This document shows positions 25,761 through 39,245 of a stretch of 64,000 nt of DNA, one piece after another (position 1 is the first letter of the stretch; each line of letters opens with the position of its first letter). The stretch covers positions 841,922-905,921 of the forward strand of contig NW_019775525.1 in assembly GCF_001039355.2 (NCBI RefSeq), read 5' to 3'. The DNA is from Lingula anatina. Lineage: Eukaryota > Brachiopoda > Lingulata > Lingulida > Lingulidae. The notes beneath the pieces are model-generated. The model did not search any database and had not been told where the DNA came from. It worked only from the letters and a program-made list of their open reading frames with translations. The position numbers were made by a program, and so were the translations under genes.

Positions 25761-27054
25761 TTTCTGAGCAACTAATATTAAGAAGCTATGTGATCTTGAA
25801 ATAATAAAATCCCTTGAATAATTGGTATTTAAAATTTGTTAGTAATCCTCAGTCCTGTCTGGGTGAAGCTGATAAAATGCTATATTCAGTTATATAATAT
25901 TTTAATTAAAAAAACAATATATGTATATAACAGGACCTGAAGTATTGAAAACATACATTTACATAAAGAGAAAGTCCAACAGTTATAACTGTCAAAATAA
26001 AACCATGTAACTTTTTTCCCCAAAATGGCCTCCAATTAAACTATGGCCACCAAACCTCTAATATTTCATTGCAATATTTCAAATATCAGCCAAGGCAATT
26101 AATACCTGGAATGAAAGCTTTTCTAAAGTATTTTCTCAGATTTTATGATCATAACCAATCAACCTTAACAAAAGCCAAAAGTCGCTAGAATTCATTTTGG
26201 ATAATAACAATACACAACTGGGTATAATATCAATGGTCATACAAAATTTATATGAAATGAGCAACAGTATAATAAAAAAAAAAACCTTACCTAATTTTTT
26301 CTTTCTGACAAATGTAAAACACTAGTTATATCTATGTGTTATATAGCTTCTTGAAACTGATAGCACTATACATTCATTGCACACTTATGCAAACATATGG
26401 GAAAAAGCAGAACATATACAAACACGCTATGGTATCTGGACAGTTTATATACGGTAATAAATTGAAAATTTAATCTTGAAAATTTTTTCAGAAGATGATT
26501 CTATGCTGACAATTTTTTTTCACTTAGAAAATTTTGTCAAACTTGAAAATGGACCTGTCGATAATTTAGAAAAGTTCTTCAACTTATATGGCCATGTTGG
26601 ATTCAGGCATTTTCAAATATTAGAGAAATTTTCAAGTTTTTACCGTACATCACCTTAAAGCTGACAGTGGCCAAGAGACAAGCAATGACCTCAGTAGGTG
26701 TAGGTTTGATTTCCAACCAGGTCAAATCAAAGACTTAACATGTTACCCAGTGCTTGCTTTAAAAGCATTCAGCAACTGGAGAACCCAAGGCAGTGAAAAT
26801 CTGAAAGACTCACTCTTTCTTTCACGCTATGAGCAACTTATAAAAGAAGACCCTTTCAAGCAGATTTCTTACGCACCCATCCGGCAAATGTCCCAGGAAT
26901 TTTCTTATATTTCTGGGAAATTTCTTTACCATCACAAACCTTTCTGCCATCTTCTTGCAAAATCCTCAAAAACTCTCACTGAGAGATACTACAGATGGAG
27001 CAATTGTGCAGAAATTAGCATCCCAGCACTGCCACCATATCTCGGCCTCCGTCT

Positions 27055-27326
27055 TTAGCATTCTAAAGCAGAGCTCCTCATCGCAGCACTGTTCGCCTTA
27101 TGCTTTTTACTGTCCACATGTTGAGCAAACTGAACCTCGTTGTTCATGGTAACATTGCAGGCTCCACAGTAAAACTTCCCACTGGGAGTTCGATAATTTG
27201 TGAAATCTCGATGACGCGGCCTCTTAAGCGGTGGCGGAGAAAACTGACATGATGACGATGATGTTGTCTGGCTTTCACTCATGTGGATCTTACCCACACC
27301 TGGGGGAAGTAGGTTCTTAAAGAAAC
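27055..27326 (-). CDS. Zinc-finger gene, exon 5 (last): finger 4 and stop
   Basis: The exon begins after ttgatttcag (AG at 27328-27327) with phase 1, completing the glycine begun by exon 4. It runs to TAA at 27057-27055 and supplies residues 384-472. It contains a Ser-rich stretch, a basic motif (PPPLKRPRHRDF) suited to nuclear import, then TPSGKFYC leading into finger 4 (CGACNVTMNNEVQFAQ ... HVDSKKHKAN). The TPSG-FYC phrase and the QH-DSK-HK helix match the last finger of ZMAT3 most closely. The protein ends 14 residues after the last zinc-binding histidine, as in ZMAT3. The 3' UTR extends left. The first AATAAA on the gene strand is about 1.3 kb beyond the stop. Confidence 0.93.
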
Positions 27327-28234
27327 CTGAAATCAATCATAAATATTTAAATTTCTGATGATCACAAAATACATCACCTTATATTGCATAATTACACAGA
27401 TAAAGCTCAAGTGTGACTCTAATGTTGAGTGTGAAACATAACAGCACTTGCAGCATATAAGAAAATTGCTACACAATGAAATTTTACTTGTTAAAATACA
27501 GAGAATGCACTTTAATTGACAGAGGTGGCAACTGTTCTTATGTCTTTTAACATCTTTTAAGATTAAAAAAACTAATAAAATTAGCAATATGCAAAAAAGT
27601 CAGATATGTGATGATTTATTTATAATGGTGTCATCATGATGCAATGCAAATACATTAACACAAATGCACATCACTCTTTAACAATTTCATCCCACTCGCT
27701 GCCACCACAACTACCACATATCAGGTGCATTCTACTCAGAACTTGAACAAACATTCATCGTTTGACAGTTTTTAAAACAGTAATCGCTCCTTCAAGGTTC
27801 GCAGATAGGTTGACAAAGGCACAAGTCATGTTGGATTAAGCTGACCTCAGGCCAAGACAACCCCAGTTCACCTTCCCACATTGGATACCAGACAATGGTT
27901 TTGTGGAAATGCCTATCACTTATCCCATACACCACTTTTATTTTGTTAATCTTCTCCTTTGGGACGGTTTATTGAAAAAGAATGCACCAGGAATTTGGCT
28001 TCATTTCACTATAAAGATAAAACAAATTAATAACTGCTTCCTCATAAAATCCTAATTATGCACTCTGTTACTTATCAAAAGACACCTTCTCTGAATCCAA
28101 TATGTACACAACCTACAGCGCTGGGATGAATGAATGGGTAACATTGAATTGGCTGTTGTAAGTGAATCGTCTTCAGATAATTCTTTTAAGGGTCCTTCAA
28201 TTACTTTTTTTTCCTCATCTCCCTTTCATTGCAG

Positions 28235-28368
28235 TCATTGAAGAATTTACACTTAAAACAGAAAGATTGGAATCTAAAGCAAGTTCCCTATCACATAAAC
28301 CATCGGTTGTAGAAGAGAAACTCCTCAACTTAGACAAGCTAAGCTCTTGGCAAAACATGAATTACAAA
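28235..28368 (+). CDS. Weak candidate exon on the plus strand inside intron 4
   Basis: A strong-looking acceptor (a long T/C tract ending cattgcag at 28234) precedes 134 open bases, ending at TACAAA before GTAAAT. The frame entered at phase 1 gives IEEFTLKTERLESKA, then SSLSHKPSVVEEKLLNL and DKLSSWQNMNYK, a helix-prone charged sequence. It lies antisense to the zinc-finger gene. It could be an exon of a nested gene or a non-coding transcript, or chance. Confidence 0.2.
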
Positions 28369-29452
28369 GTAAATATCGCTAAAAAACATTAAGAAAACTC
28401 ACAAAAATTCTTTATTTCAAACAAAATGCCCTCAGCACAAACCTCCCATGCTCTAAGGACTTTGTAAATTGCAAAACAAACACCAAAAAGTCCACAAACA
28501 ATCCTCTTTTTATTGGAGAATATTAGAAAAAAATAAACAAGTCAAGACTAATTTTCCAACTGGGATATTGTTCATTAACTCTGGGTGGTGGGAGATGATT
28601 GGATCTTGAGGGCTATGATTACTAGCACAAGCAGGAAAAGGTTTAATATCCTCATCTTACTGAATTAAAAAAAAAAAAAAAAAAAACACAAAAACTAATT
28701 TCAAAATAAACAACAACCTATTGATAATTTCACTAATATTAACTTCCTACAAAGTTCCTTATTTCTCATTTGATATGACAAACATTCAATTCATTAAATG
28801 TAAAATTTTTAAATTTTATTTTCACATTCAATTTCCAATAATAGCTTACGGCAAATGTTAAAATGGTGATGAAGTTTTTACAGTTGCCGTTGTGATGATC
28901 TCATTAGAAACTACTCAATAAGGTGAAGAACTAATGGGATCTCTCAACTATAATACACTTATCTGAAGAGTTTATCTTTGAAAATCCTAGCCTTATTTTT
29001 TCTGTGCTTTGCCATCACTGTCTACAAGATTTATCAGCACGTGATACCCAACTTCAAAGAAGATGAATTTTTTTTCAAGCTGCATTTCTTTTCGCCCTAA
29101 GGAAATACTGTTCAAAACAGTTCTACTTTATTACCTTGAATTATAACTATTGAATGTTTTTCCCTGCACTTGACCAGCTGGCTTATGAAAAACTAGACTT
29201 GAAAAAATTTACACATAAAACAAAATTAAGTATCACTTCGTCTTTTGATGACTTTCGCTACTTAACACATCTTTTAATACGTGACATTTCAACATGATTT
29301 TCAAAGATCATTTGTACCATTTGGGGTCCTTAAAAGGACAGCCTAAGAAATATGTCAATTCAAATCACATTTTGCAATGTTGAGTAAACCCAGGATCTAG
29401 TATCTGTACACTCATCATTTGATATACACCTTCTTCTCTACCCTAGCTCCCA

Positions 29453-29468
29453 ATCCACTAATCGCTCC

Positions 29469-29539
<71 letters not shown>

Positions 29540-29604
29540 ATGTGTGTGTGTGTGTGTGTGAGGGAGAGAGAGATCCACTAATCGCTCCAAAATCTCACTC
29601 TCTC

Positions 29605-29662
<58 letters not shown>

Positions 29663-29699
29663 TGAAAGAGAGAGATATTTTCTTTGCTTTTCCTGTATT

Positions 29700-29752
<53 letters not shown>

Positions 29753-29757
29753 ATAAA
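29453..29757. repeat. Compound (CT)n/(GT)n satellite with a 120-bp tandem duplication
   Basis: The phrase atccactaatcgctccaaaatct occurs at 29453 and again at 29573, each followed by a (CT)n then (GT)n array. A third, longer (GT)n array closes the block near 29702-29750. The 120-bp period shows a segmental tandem duplication of the compound repeat. Confidence 0.9.
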
Positions 29758-32700
29758 ACAGAATTGATCATTGTGTAGGTGTGTCTGACTGTCTGTCTGT
29801 CATACTGAGACATGGCTGCTTGCCTAGTCAGTAATTCAGTATAGCTAGAAGACTGCAAGTTCACTTCCATTTTTAGTCAATGAGATAAGTCAGGATGGTG
29901 TATAGTCAGCAATTTCAAGGTCTCAACTTTTTAAAATCAATTTACATCATACGATTACATTCAGACATCTTGTAAGTGGTGCCCTCTTCTTCTGACAAAG
30001 ACAGCCCATTTACTCCCATTAACATCAAACACATCATAAACAACCCATTTCCACTCTTTAGGGGAAATTATACTTAACAAATCTGATTCATTGCTGTCTT
30101 TCATTAAAATCATATTTCTGTTGAATCATGACCGTGTTCAACATCATGCTTATTATTCACATTTCAGTAAAGAAGTGCAGAGTGCTTCGGGTCAAATTAA
30201 ACACATGGATTGTGAAGTGCATGTCATCATCATGTCTGTAGTATTCACCCTGGGTTTCTGAGGTTCCTGGAGACAAACCCAAGCTTTATTTATAGTTGCT
30301 AATATGGTAGGAGAGGAGAAATTATTTGCTCGGTTCAATAACTGGTTGGTGTTGTGGCGAGAGTGGGTTATGAGCACCGCCATGCAAATCATGAAACAAT
30401 AATCTGCCAGAGAGTGTTGAGAGCACTCAACTCCCATTTTGAAAATTGTTCGAGGTTGAGAAAAAAGAACCCATGTCTAATACTGGAATGAATATCTACA
30501 AAAGCATCACAATTATCATTTTATAAGCTCCATTACCAGCATCATTCTGCTGTTTCCAGTAATCTCACATCCTAAGGGTAGCCATAGTAGCCATATTCTA
30601 ATTAAAGAAGAACCATGGATCGTGGTCTTCAGATCTGAGAGGTATTGACATGTTTGTTTTTGAGGCTATGTTAAGATAATAACTTTGTGTATTAACTGTA
30701 GGAATTAAGGGTTATGTGTTAAAAGGGTCCATGCCCAGACAAATTGCCCCTGGGTAAGTGATATGGCGGGTAAAGGGGGGGGGCAGGGTTACAATTTGAT
30801 TAAATTATTTTACATGCACATCTTGAGATGACAAATCTTTTTTTTTTCAAATGCTGAAACTGTTTAATTTTGCTACAGATTTTGTGGATAAACCAGAAGC
30901 ACAGTGTACATATATCTATTAAGAATGACACCCATTCCTTAATCCATTGTGTCCTTTGCATTAATTTACCCGCCTTTAAATGAACCACAGGTTTGTTAGC
31001 AGATTATTCCCTTATTCTGTAGCCAAGCTTACAAATTCTAAACCAATTTTCCTTAAATTACAGAAAAAAAATACAAAGCTGAAAAGAACTATCTTAAGCC
31101 ACATGCTCTTTCGGAGATTAAGATACCAGTCCAATCATCTCATCGATCTAAATCCTCTTCTTTTCGCCATCATGATACCTTCTAGGTTATAACCCTGAGG
31201 GCCACGACAGCTAGCTTAATCCCAGAGGGCTATTAAAAGTATATTTAGATATATTGGGGTTTGATTGTCCTTTTTAGCTGCATCTTTTCACCAGGTGTGT
31301 TGTCATGACCAATCCTGACGGATGATTTTTTAATTGCGGGATTTCTATTGTTCACCAGCTGTTGATACCAAATGAAAATTTGTTCATAAACAGAGAATTT
31401 TTGTGCAAAGAATACATTTTGGTGTCCATCCTCTGAGTACAATGTGTGAAGTATTTGATCTAATCTACATGTACGATTTGTTTGAGGTGGAAAAGATTCA
31501 ATTTTGCCAAATTAAATTCCTGCGGAGTTTCATGATGTAATTTTTCTTTTTAAGTGTGTAAACATTCAAAACAAAATCAATCCTTTAGCTTACTTCCCCA
31601 GATTAAATTAGATCAAAACATTTTTTTTCAATAAATGTATTAGGGAAGATGTTAATGCAGATCCTTTTAAAAGATAATTCTACTGCAAGTACAATTTGTA
31701 GTTTCAAACCAAAGTGATCATCATCTTAGCTGAACCAAAACATTTTTTCCAGTCTTCCATATTTTAAACAACAATTTACATACATCTTATAAATCTTTCA
31801 GCAAAGGTTTTTCAACCCATAACCCTTCCATTATGGTGTAGTACAATCTCACCTTGGGGGGATTTAAGATATGACACTGTTCACCAATCTCACGCATGCT
31901 AAGCTAACCCTCCTTCTCCCTTTGGCAGCACGAGTTGTGCATTTTGACTCCACTTCTCAATAGAAAGTACTCAGCCACCACAATATATACCATTGTAACT
32001 TGTATATTGTGCTGCAGGCAAACACAAACATGTGGAATTTTAGCCAGACGATAAAAATAAGTGATTATGACAAAAGGAAATAAAGAACAAGACATTTTTT
32101 TTGGCCAATTTACAATGATTTCGCTGCTGCCTTTTTATTTTTTAATTTTTCCTTCTGGAAAAAAAAAAAGCATCACGGGGCTACACATTGAAGACACCAA
32201 ACCTTACAAATCCCTCCCTGTAGCAATTTAGGAAGAGCTTAGACATTCTACGCCTATAAATCTGACACAGGAGTGGGACGACAGCTCCAACATGAATTGT
32301 GCATTAGTAAATTATTTTTCCCTGCTTGACAAACAAGGCTAGATCCTGTTAAGACCAAAAATGATGCCTCGTTGGTAAAATAATACCCTGCAGTTTGATA
32401 AGATAAGACACGTTGAAAAAACAAACGAGATCTGAATGGTTTCTGAGGTTGTATTACAACAGTGATTATTTGTTGTTCTTTTTTTTTTCTCTCAAAGAAG
32501 CCATCTTTTTGTTTATCTTGCAGCTTTAAAGTGCTTTAAGCCTAGGATCGTGTACCCCTGCATAATACCTCACAGGCATATTTTCTTAAATGTCTGTCAA
32601 TGCATAAAATCACTCCAGTCTTCATATGCCAAATTTCCACTTGGAATTTTTCTATTGTCACATGGTCACCTGATTTTGGCAAGAGTACAATCATCTCAGT

Positions 32701-33630
32701 GTTCATTTTTTTTCCAACTAACTACCCTCTTCGTTCATTTCACTTATTTACTTTTCAAAGGTGCCCTTTAGAGACGCCGCTACAGGTATGTGCCTAACAT
32801 CTGAAAGTGTTCCAGTAACTTAAAATATTTTTTTTTCATCTGTTACACCTCCAAATCACCAAAGATCTTCTTCAAGTGTCCCACAGATGGAACAATTTCC
32901 CAGACCAACCCACAAAACAGACAAACGAGACTTCAAACAGTAACATGAAAGTGGTCCGTATGTCACATCCTTGGAAAGAGGTTAAAAAACTTCTAAGCAC
33001 AAGTCACGTAGGGTAGTGGTAAAGTCATCCACGGCCAAAAGTAAGAAAAAGGGAGTGTATGACAACTTGTACACTGAAATTAAAAGAGATTATCAAAGTC
33101 TCTTTATTCCTTGCTGTAGAATGAGCAACTGCTATTTTATTGGGTGGCTAAGAAAATTACAGAGTTATGCTGGAATAGAAATTAAAGTCAGAAACAAAAG
33201 TGAAAGCCAACTTGCCTCTTTATCCCAAATGTCAGGAGAATAAAAATATGTAAAATTACTTAGACCTGATGGAAATCATAACAAAAATTTGAGGAAGTAA
33301 AAAGCAAAACAAATACCATTAATGTTTTGGGCTTAAGCAAATTTGATGTCAATGAACAGGAAAGAGAAAATAAAGAGTAACAAGAAATAAAAGTTTGTTG
33401 GACCATGTGATCTATGTGAAAAGGGAGGAAAGCAAATTTTTTGAAGTAAAAAAAGTAAAAGCAATTTCAGTCAAAACAAAAAAAATTTTATACCTTATAT
33501 GAAAAAACAAATTTTGCCATAAAAAGAGTATTTTTCATTCTTGTGCACAATTGTGATTGCTGTATTGAAAAAAAATCTGCCAAATATCACCAACTTTAGG
33601 AGAGTGGAAGGGAGGGGGGGGGGGGAACAA

Positions 33631-33796
33631 CAGGGGCGTAACCAGACCTTTCAAAATTGTACGCACAGATTTTGAAAATTCCCAGGTACAATTATATTCC
33701 GTGAAAAATACACTGAATTTATGGAGAATAATATCATGGTTGGCTCAAAAAATTGTACGCACAGTGCATCCGTGCGTATGCCTGGTTACGCCCCTG
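33631..33796. mobile_element. Short hAT-like non-autonomous element, 166 bp, TSD AACAA
   Basis: The termini CAGGGGCGTAACCAG and CTGGTTACGCCCCTG are inverted repeats. The flanks are AACAA at 33626-33630 and 33797-33801. A 15-base internal direct repeat (aaattgtacgcacag) occurs twice. There is no coding capacity. It is in intron 4 of the zinc-finger gene. Confidence 0.8.
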
Positions 33797-35499
33797 AACA
33801 ATCTCCTAACTGAATTTGACATACACCACACAAGACACTCTAAGCCACACCTAGTGGCGACACCCAAATGCTATAAAATTCAAACGAAACAAGACACAAT
33901 TTCCTTCAAAGACACCCAATAAAATAAGTCTGGTTAGATACAAAAGGCTGTCAACTGTTCACTGCCATTAAAATTCAATCTATTGCTGACTAGACAGGTT
34001 TTTTTTCTGAGGAAATAAAATGTGCAGAAAGGTGAGAAAATGAGTGATGACACGAGCTGATACAAAAAAAAAAAAAAAAAAAAAGGTGGTGTTTTAAAAA
34101 TTACAGTGTAGGTGTGTCTAGCAGGGCAATTTAATAGATATCTAGAATATGTTAACAAATAAAAAAGATATCAATAATACCTACCAAATTATAGGTGAAA
34201 TTCTCCTGTCTGAAAAAGTGCTATTTATCTTTGTTCAGTTTCAGACAAAAATTCATCTGGTTAAAATAAATGAGCAGTGAATTGCTGTTTTGGAATATCT
34301 TCAAGCATCTAATTATATCATTAAATATCTGATTTATCACTGAATTTTCAACAAAATTCCAAATCAAAATTGCAGGAAAAAAAAGCTAATACATTCTCTT
34401 CAGATCAAAGACCTTTTGTCTCGCATAGTTAACCGATGCTTCTCGGGGAGTGAAAAACCTGTGAAAAGGAGGTAAAAAATGACTTCAGACCTCTGACACT
34501 CAACAACATTGGAGGGGTTTAAAAAAAGAAGAAAGCTACAATTTCTAAAAAGAACCAATGAACTGCAAGAGTAATTCCACAACAAGAAAGCTGAATCCCT
34601 CAACTTCCACACAAATATCCATTGTCGTAAAATGCACATGATTTACGATCACGTAGAGACAGCTTCATGACATCAAAGACCCCAGTTACCGCCACAAGCA
34701 GTGTAGTGCCTGTCAGCCATTGTGTTCAGCCTCGGCCCATTGTTCTCCCTCCCCATCTCTCCAGTGCCGTATTTGCTTTGTGGATTTCTCTGTTTCTATA
34801 TCTCTACTGTGTAACATTTGCCCCAGGTTAGTTTCTGTCAACTCTGTGTAAATATGGCCTTCTCATGGGATATTCGCTACACTGGGGTAATTCAGTTAAG
34901 AGCAAATATTATACATAATATTAGGTGCAAAAATAGAAAAGAGCTCAGTTTCTGAGGTTATTACAGATGGTTGAACCCCAGCCACCTGAACTAATTTTTA
35001 ACCTTTCTCTGACACCTATCTTCAATGAGAGAGAGAGAGAGAGAGAATATAATAAAAGGAAATATTCAAGAATTATTTTTCCCAGCGTTATGTTATAAAT
35101 GAGGAAACAAAAACTGCCTATCAAAAATCTTAACTATTCCCATATAAAAATCAATTTTATTAAGTCAAATGACTAAGTTAGTTGCAAAAACTTAAAAAAA
35201 TATCAAAACTTATCAAAAGACAAAACCTAGAGAGTAGTCTATGTCTCTATGTATGTCAACTGCAATAAAACCTCATCAGTGGCCAAATTCAATTAAAGAG
35301 AGATACGCAAGTAAGATACATATAAAGCTAATTATTTTTTAAATCTAATTTCTTTAAAAAATATGATTTGACAAGGAGAACAGCAGCTGATTATGTGAGT
35401 CATACATATCTTTGGTAAATATATTTTTGTTTAAAAAATGCCACACCATGTGGCCATGTCAGTCAAACTTTTAAGATCCAGTCTCAAGATTGTTTTTCA

Positions 35500-35660
35500 A
35501 TACAATATGCCCCGCGTCCCGTCAAGTTAATCAGCCGATAAGAGACACAGATAATTAGACAACAAATTGGTTCAACCAGATGCAAGGATAGCAATCCTTA
35601 TGACTCATTACCAAAAAAACTTATCATCCTGAATCTTTATTATCTCAACTAAATAAGGTA
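35500..35660. promoter_or_regulatory. Candidate regulatory element in intron 4
   Basis: A non-repetitive stretch is dense in developmental-type motifs: gttaatcagccgataagagac (OTX/GATA-like), agataattagac (homeodomain), cttatgactcatta (AP-1-like TGACTCA) and acttatcatcc (GATA). The flanks are ordinary AT-rich intron. Conservation is untested. Confidence 0.25.
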
Positions 35661-35756
35661 ACCTTTCCAACCCACTAAAAAACAGCCCACGGTTTTTTAC
35701 TTATTAAGCATGTGCATTCGCAAAGGTAAGTATTCACATGCAAATATGAAAAATAG

Positions 35757-35815
35757 AATAAAAATAAATAAATAAATAAATAAATAAAGAAAGAAAGAAA
35801 GAAAGAAAGAAAGAA
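35757..35815. repeat. (AAAT)n then (AAAG)n microsatellite
   Basis: Six AAAT-type units run directly into about seven AAAG-type units, suggesting one array converted from the other. Confidence 0.9.
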
Positions 35816-36164
35816 CGTGTCATCATAACGGAATTAAGTCAAAAGTAATTAAATCAGTAACCAAATAAAATATCTAGATGCTAAAATAAACATACAAATA
35901 AACAAACAAAAAACTTTTCAACAGGACAATCTTAACACTCTTTAGATAAAAAAAATATCATTTCCCCACAAAATCTGTCTCTATCTGTCTAATCCTCAGA
36001 TCTGACAGCAGGAGTCCTTTCACTTCATTAGGCACAAAATGAAGCATTAAACACAATAATTATGATCTCGTCAGTCCATTGGGGATCCTGTGTACATCTT
36101 TGATAAATGGTGATGTACAAAGGAAATGAGCGAGTAGCAATTACTTCAGCACATTTGAGGAATG

Positions 36165-36315
36165 TGTGGCTGATGTATGTGTGCGTGTACATGGTATGTG
36201 TGCGTACATGCATGTGTGTGCATGTTTGTGTGCACATGCATGTTTGCGTGTATGCGCATATGTTCATGTGTGTGCGTGCATGTGTGCGTGCGTGTGTATA
36301 TGAGGAGAGAGAGAG
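36165..36315. repeat. Degenerate TG/TGCA-rich repeat
   Basis: An imperfect array of tgtgtgcgtgcatg-type units in about 150 bases, ending in gagagaga. The long open frames across it on both strands are repeat-derived. Confidence 0.85.
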
Positions 36316-37994
36316 ATCTGAGAAGGTTGGATATGATATAAAGAAAGCGTGCAAAATTCAACCAATGGACTACAAAATCATCTCATCTTATTCCCATGAA
36401 CTACAGAAAGTCACAGCTGTTACAGCATACACACTTTCCTTGCCATAATTCCTCTTGACCCACAGAACAATATAATACCCCTATAACACCCAGTGATGTA
36501 ACAGCATAATCTGATACAAATACATTTCATCCATATTGATGCACTTAAAATCATAGAAAATTTAACTGTCATTCCCACTTAATATTGACTCAATCTATAA
36601 TCCTAAGTAATGATGTCATTGCACCCATGATGTCATTAGGTGGAATTTACACAAACTAGATCAACCTTGGGCAAAGCTTCGAAACTTGGATAAATGTCTG
36701 GCTACTTTATATCTAGTTGTCAGTTAATAACTTTGTACAAGATATGAGCATATTAAAATTTTTATCTTTTTATTCATCCACTGTATTTTACTGCATCCAA
36801 GCGAATTAACGTCAGCATATTTGGTTCGCAACAGGATCACACCAGATTTACTCTTGTGTAAACCTGCCTACTTGAGAACTAGGTGTTAATCCCCTGGGGT
36901 ATACCCATTGTCCTTATGTCACTGTCCCAAGGCACCCCACTCACCCTGATATTGATATATCAGGTCTAGATCCTTCATTAATGACTAATTTACAAGATTT
37001 ATCATATGGTTTTGGATGATTTCTACAATATTACCCTTTTAATAAGAACTATGTGTGGTAAGGAAGTGTAAGTTTTAAAAACAAAAATAATTAATTTGAG
37101 TCAAAAACTTACTTTGGTAATACTTTAGTATTTGTTTTATGGTATGTATGCACAAGTTTCCAAATATTATGAAAAAATGTTGGCAAAAGCTTACAATTAT
37201 TTTTTTAGTTACATGGTGCCTCTATTTGACTTTTCAAATATTTAAATATTAATTTTTAAAAATTTAATTCTAGCCAAAAATTAACTCATATTTATTCTTA
37301 TCTTTGGGTAACATTTTGGCAAACACTTCTATCGTCAACTGTGAACTATTATCAAGAATTATCATATCTATAGATACAATACAAATATTCAAGCTTTAAG
37401 CTTACACATGTAATACTATGTTAGTGCAGTTCAGAAAGAGAAAAATAACTGAGTGAAAAACTTATGGGTTATGACACTCATTTGTTCATATAAAAATAAA
37501 TAAGTTAATAAAACTAAACCATCTCTTCCTATATTCTGTCATTAACATGTACATATGCAAAAGACAAGAAACAAAAGAAGTCTATAAATCTTAATCATTT
37601 CACACAAGCTGGAAATTTTTTCCAGCTAGTGTTTAATAATTATGATTAATATTCAACTTCAAAGCTAACGAACATTTCTGCTCAAAAGAAGTATAATTAC
37701 ACAGGTTTCTTTTTTAATTGTCTAATAAAAACAGGTCTCCATTTCACGAAAAAAATCCCAAGTAATTTTTTTTTTACTAAAATCTTGTTATAAAGCTCTA
37801 GCTGACTATAAGTTGGACTTCATGTTCAACAATCAGCCAGGGCATCAAAAAACAATCTGACTAAAGCTCTCTCTTACCAGACTAAACCAGTCTGTGCCAC
37901 CTACACAGGTGACTGACTGTTATGTTCACAAACACACCCTGATACATTAGGAGGTCCAACACAAGGGACACACACCCTGGGGACCATGGTTCTT

Positions 37995-37997
<3 letters not shown>

Positions 37998-38074
<77 letters not shown>
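37998..38074. repeat. (GT)n(GA)n microsatellite
   Basis: GT units followed directly by about 25 GA units. A shorter GA array is at 38183-38204. Confidence 0.95.
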
Positions 38075-38077
<3 letters not shown>

Positions 38078-38867
38078 GGAGGGAGAGAGCACACTTAAAG
38101 GACATGTAGAAGCGTCAGTTACTTGTGTGAGTTATTTTCTATACCAGCTGTGTATCTTTTAAGATAAAAGTGACAGATAACGGAGAGAGAGAGAGAGAGA
38201 GAGAGCCTGTGTAAACATATGCCTACATATGTGCATTGCACTAATATGTACAGGTAGGTGTCAGCACACATGCATGGAGATCTCAAATTATTGTGACCCA
38301 TGCAAATTATTTATTTCTGCACTCATTGAACATACAGAGCCTAAAGCAACAAGACAGCCATATTGGCTCTCAGATACTCAGGGTGATTCTGGGGTGAAAG
38401 ACAAAATTATAACCTTGATAAAACATGGGTCTGACAGCAATTAATTACCCCTGTAAATATTTACCAAAATGGACCACTTAGCACCTGGTCTGCTACATGT
38501 GCATTACAAGTTACCTCAAACATTTCCCAGTATTAGCCGGCTTAGATTGGGGATATTCATCACAGTGAGCCGATTAACATGAGGGTGCGAAATCCAAGTG
38601 TTACAAATGGTTTATCAATGTTTATCAATATTGAAAAAGTGTACTTTATGTGCTTGTTTGTGTGTGTGTGTGAATTCTAGTTGAGATGAAAGTCACAATG
38701 TTCCACAATGCATGAGTTAGGCAATTCGAGTACTTAATGGGTATAAGGGTTGTAAAATTTGAATCGATTTTAGCGAAAATCAAATATTGCAAAAAATGAA
38801 ATTGTAAAAAAGAGGATACTCTACATGTACATATACCCAGTACATTTCCAAGCACCCCTTTCATGCA

Positions 38868-38875
38868 AGCGCGCG

Positions 38876-38910
<35 letters not shown>
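38868..38910. repeat. (GC)n(AC)n microsatellite
   Basis: About eight GC units followed by an AC array. Alternating purine-pyrimidine DNA of this type can adopt Z-form. Confidence 0.95.
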
Positions 38911-38960
38911 TTAATGCAATATACACATTCAAAGTGACATGACTCTTAAAATGCCAGCCT

Positions 38961-39016
38961 TCACTTGCAGTATACAGGGCTGTAGCATTCACTTGCAGTA
39001 TACAGGGCTGTAGCAT
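38961..39016. repeat. Perfect 28-bp tandem duplication
   Basis: The unit tcacttgcagtatacagggc-tgtagcat is present twice without a mismatch (38961-38988 and 38989-39016), so it arose recently. Confidence 0.95.
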
Positions 39017-39195
39017 GGTTATAGGCGCCTTGGGTTGAGAAATCATGGATCATCGATTCTCCATGTCAGAGACTCAGAGTCCAAGTGAAATCCCAGACAT
39101 ACAATTTCATGTTCCTTTTGGCAGTTATGTCAGGTTTCCCAACATACACAACAGCTGTAGCTGGGGGAAAAGTGGAAGAAAGCTGGGAGAAACCT

Positions 39196-39198
<3 letters not shown>

Positions 39199-39244
<46 letters not shown>
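39199..39244. repeat. (GA)n microsatellite
   Basis: About 23 uninterrupted GA units in intron 4. Confidence 0.95.

Positions 39245-39245
<1 letters not shown>

Noticed and set aside
26750-27058. 102-codon plus-strand frame beside the last exon
   Set aside because: It is antisense to the 3' UTR of the zinc-finger gene and has no independent support.
29419-29870. Long Ser/Leu and Thr/His frames
   Set aside because: Translations of (CT)n and (GT)n microsatellites.
36028-36448. Cys/Val-rich and Thr/His-rich frames over 100 codons on both strands
   Set aside because: Produced by the degenerate TG repeat.
38868-38910. CpG island
   Set aside because: It is a simple (GC)n(AC)n repeat, not a promoter-like CpG cluster.
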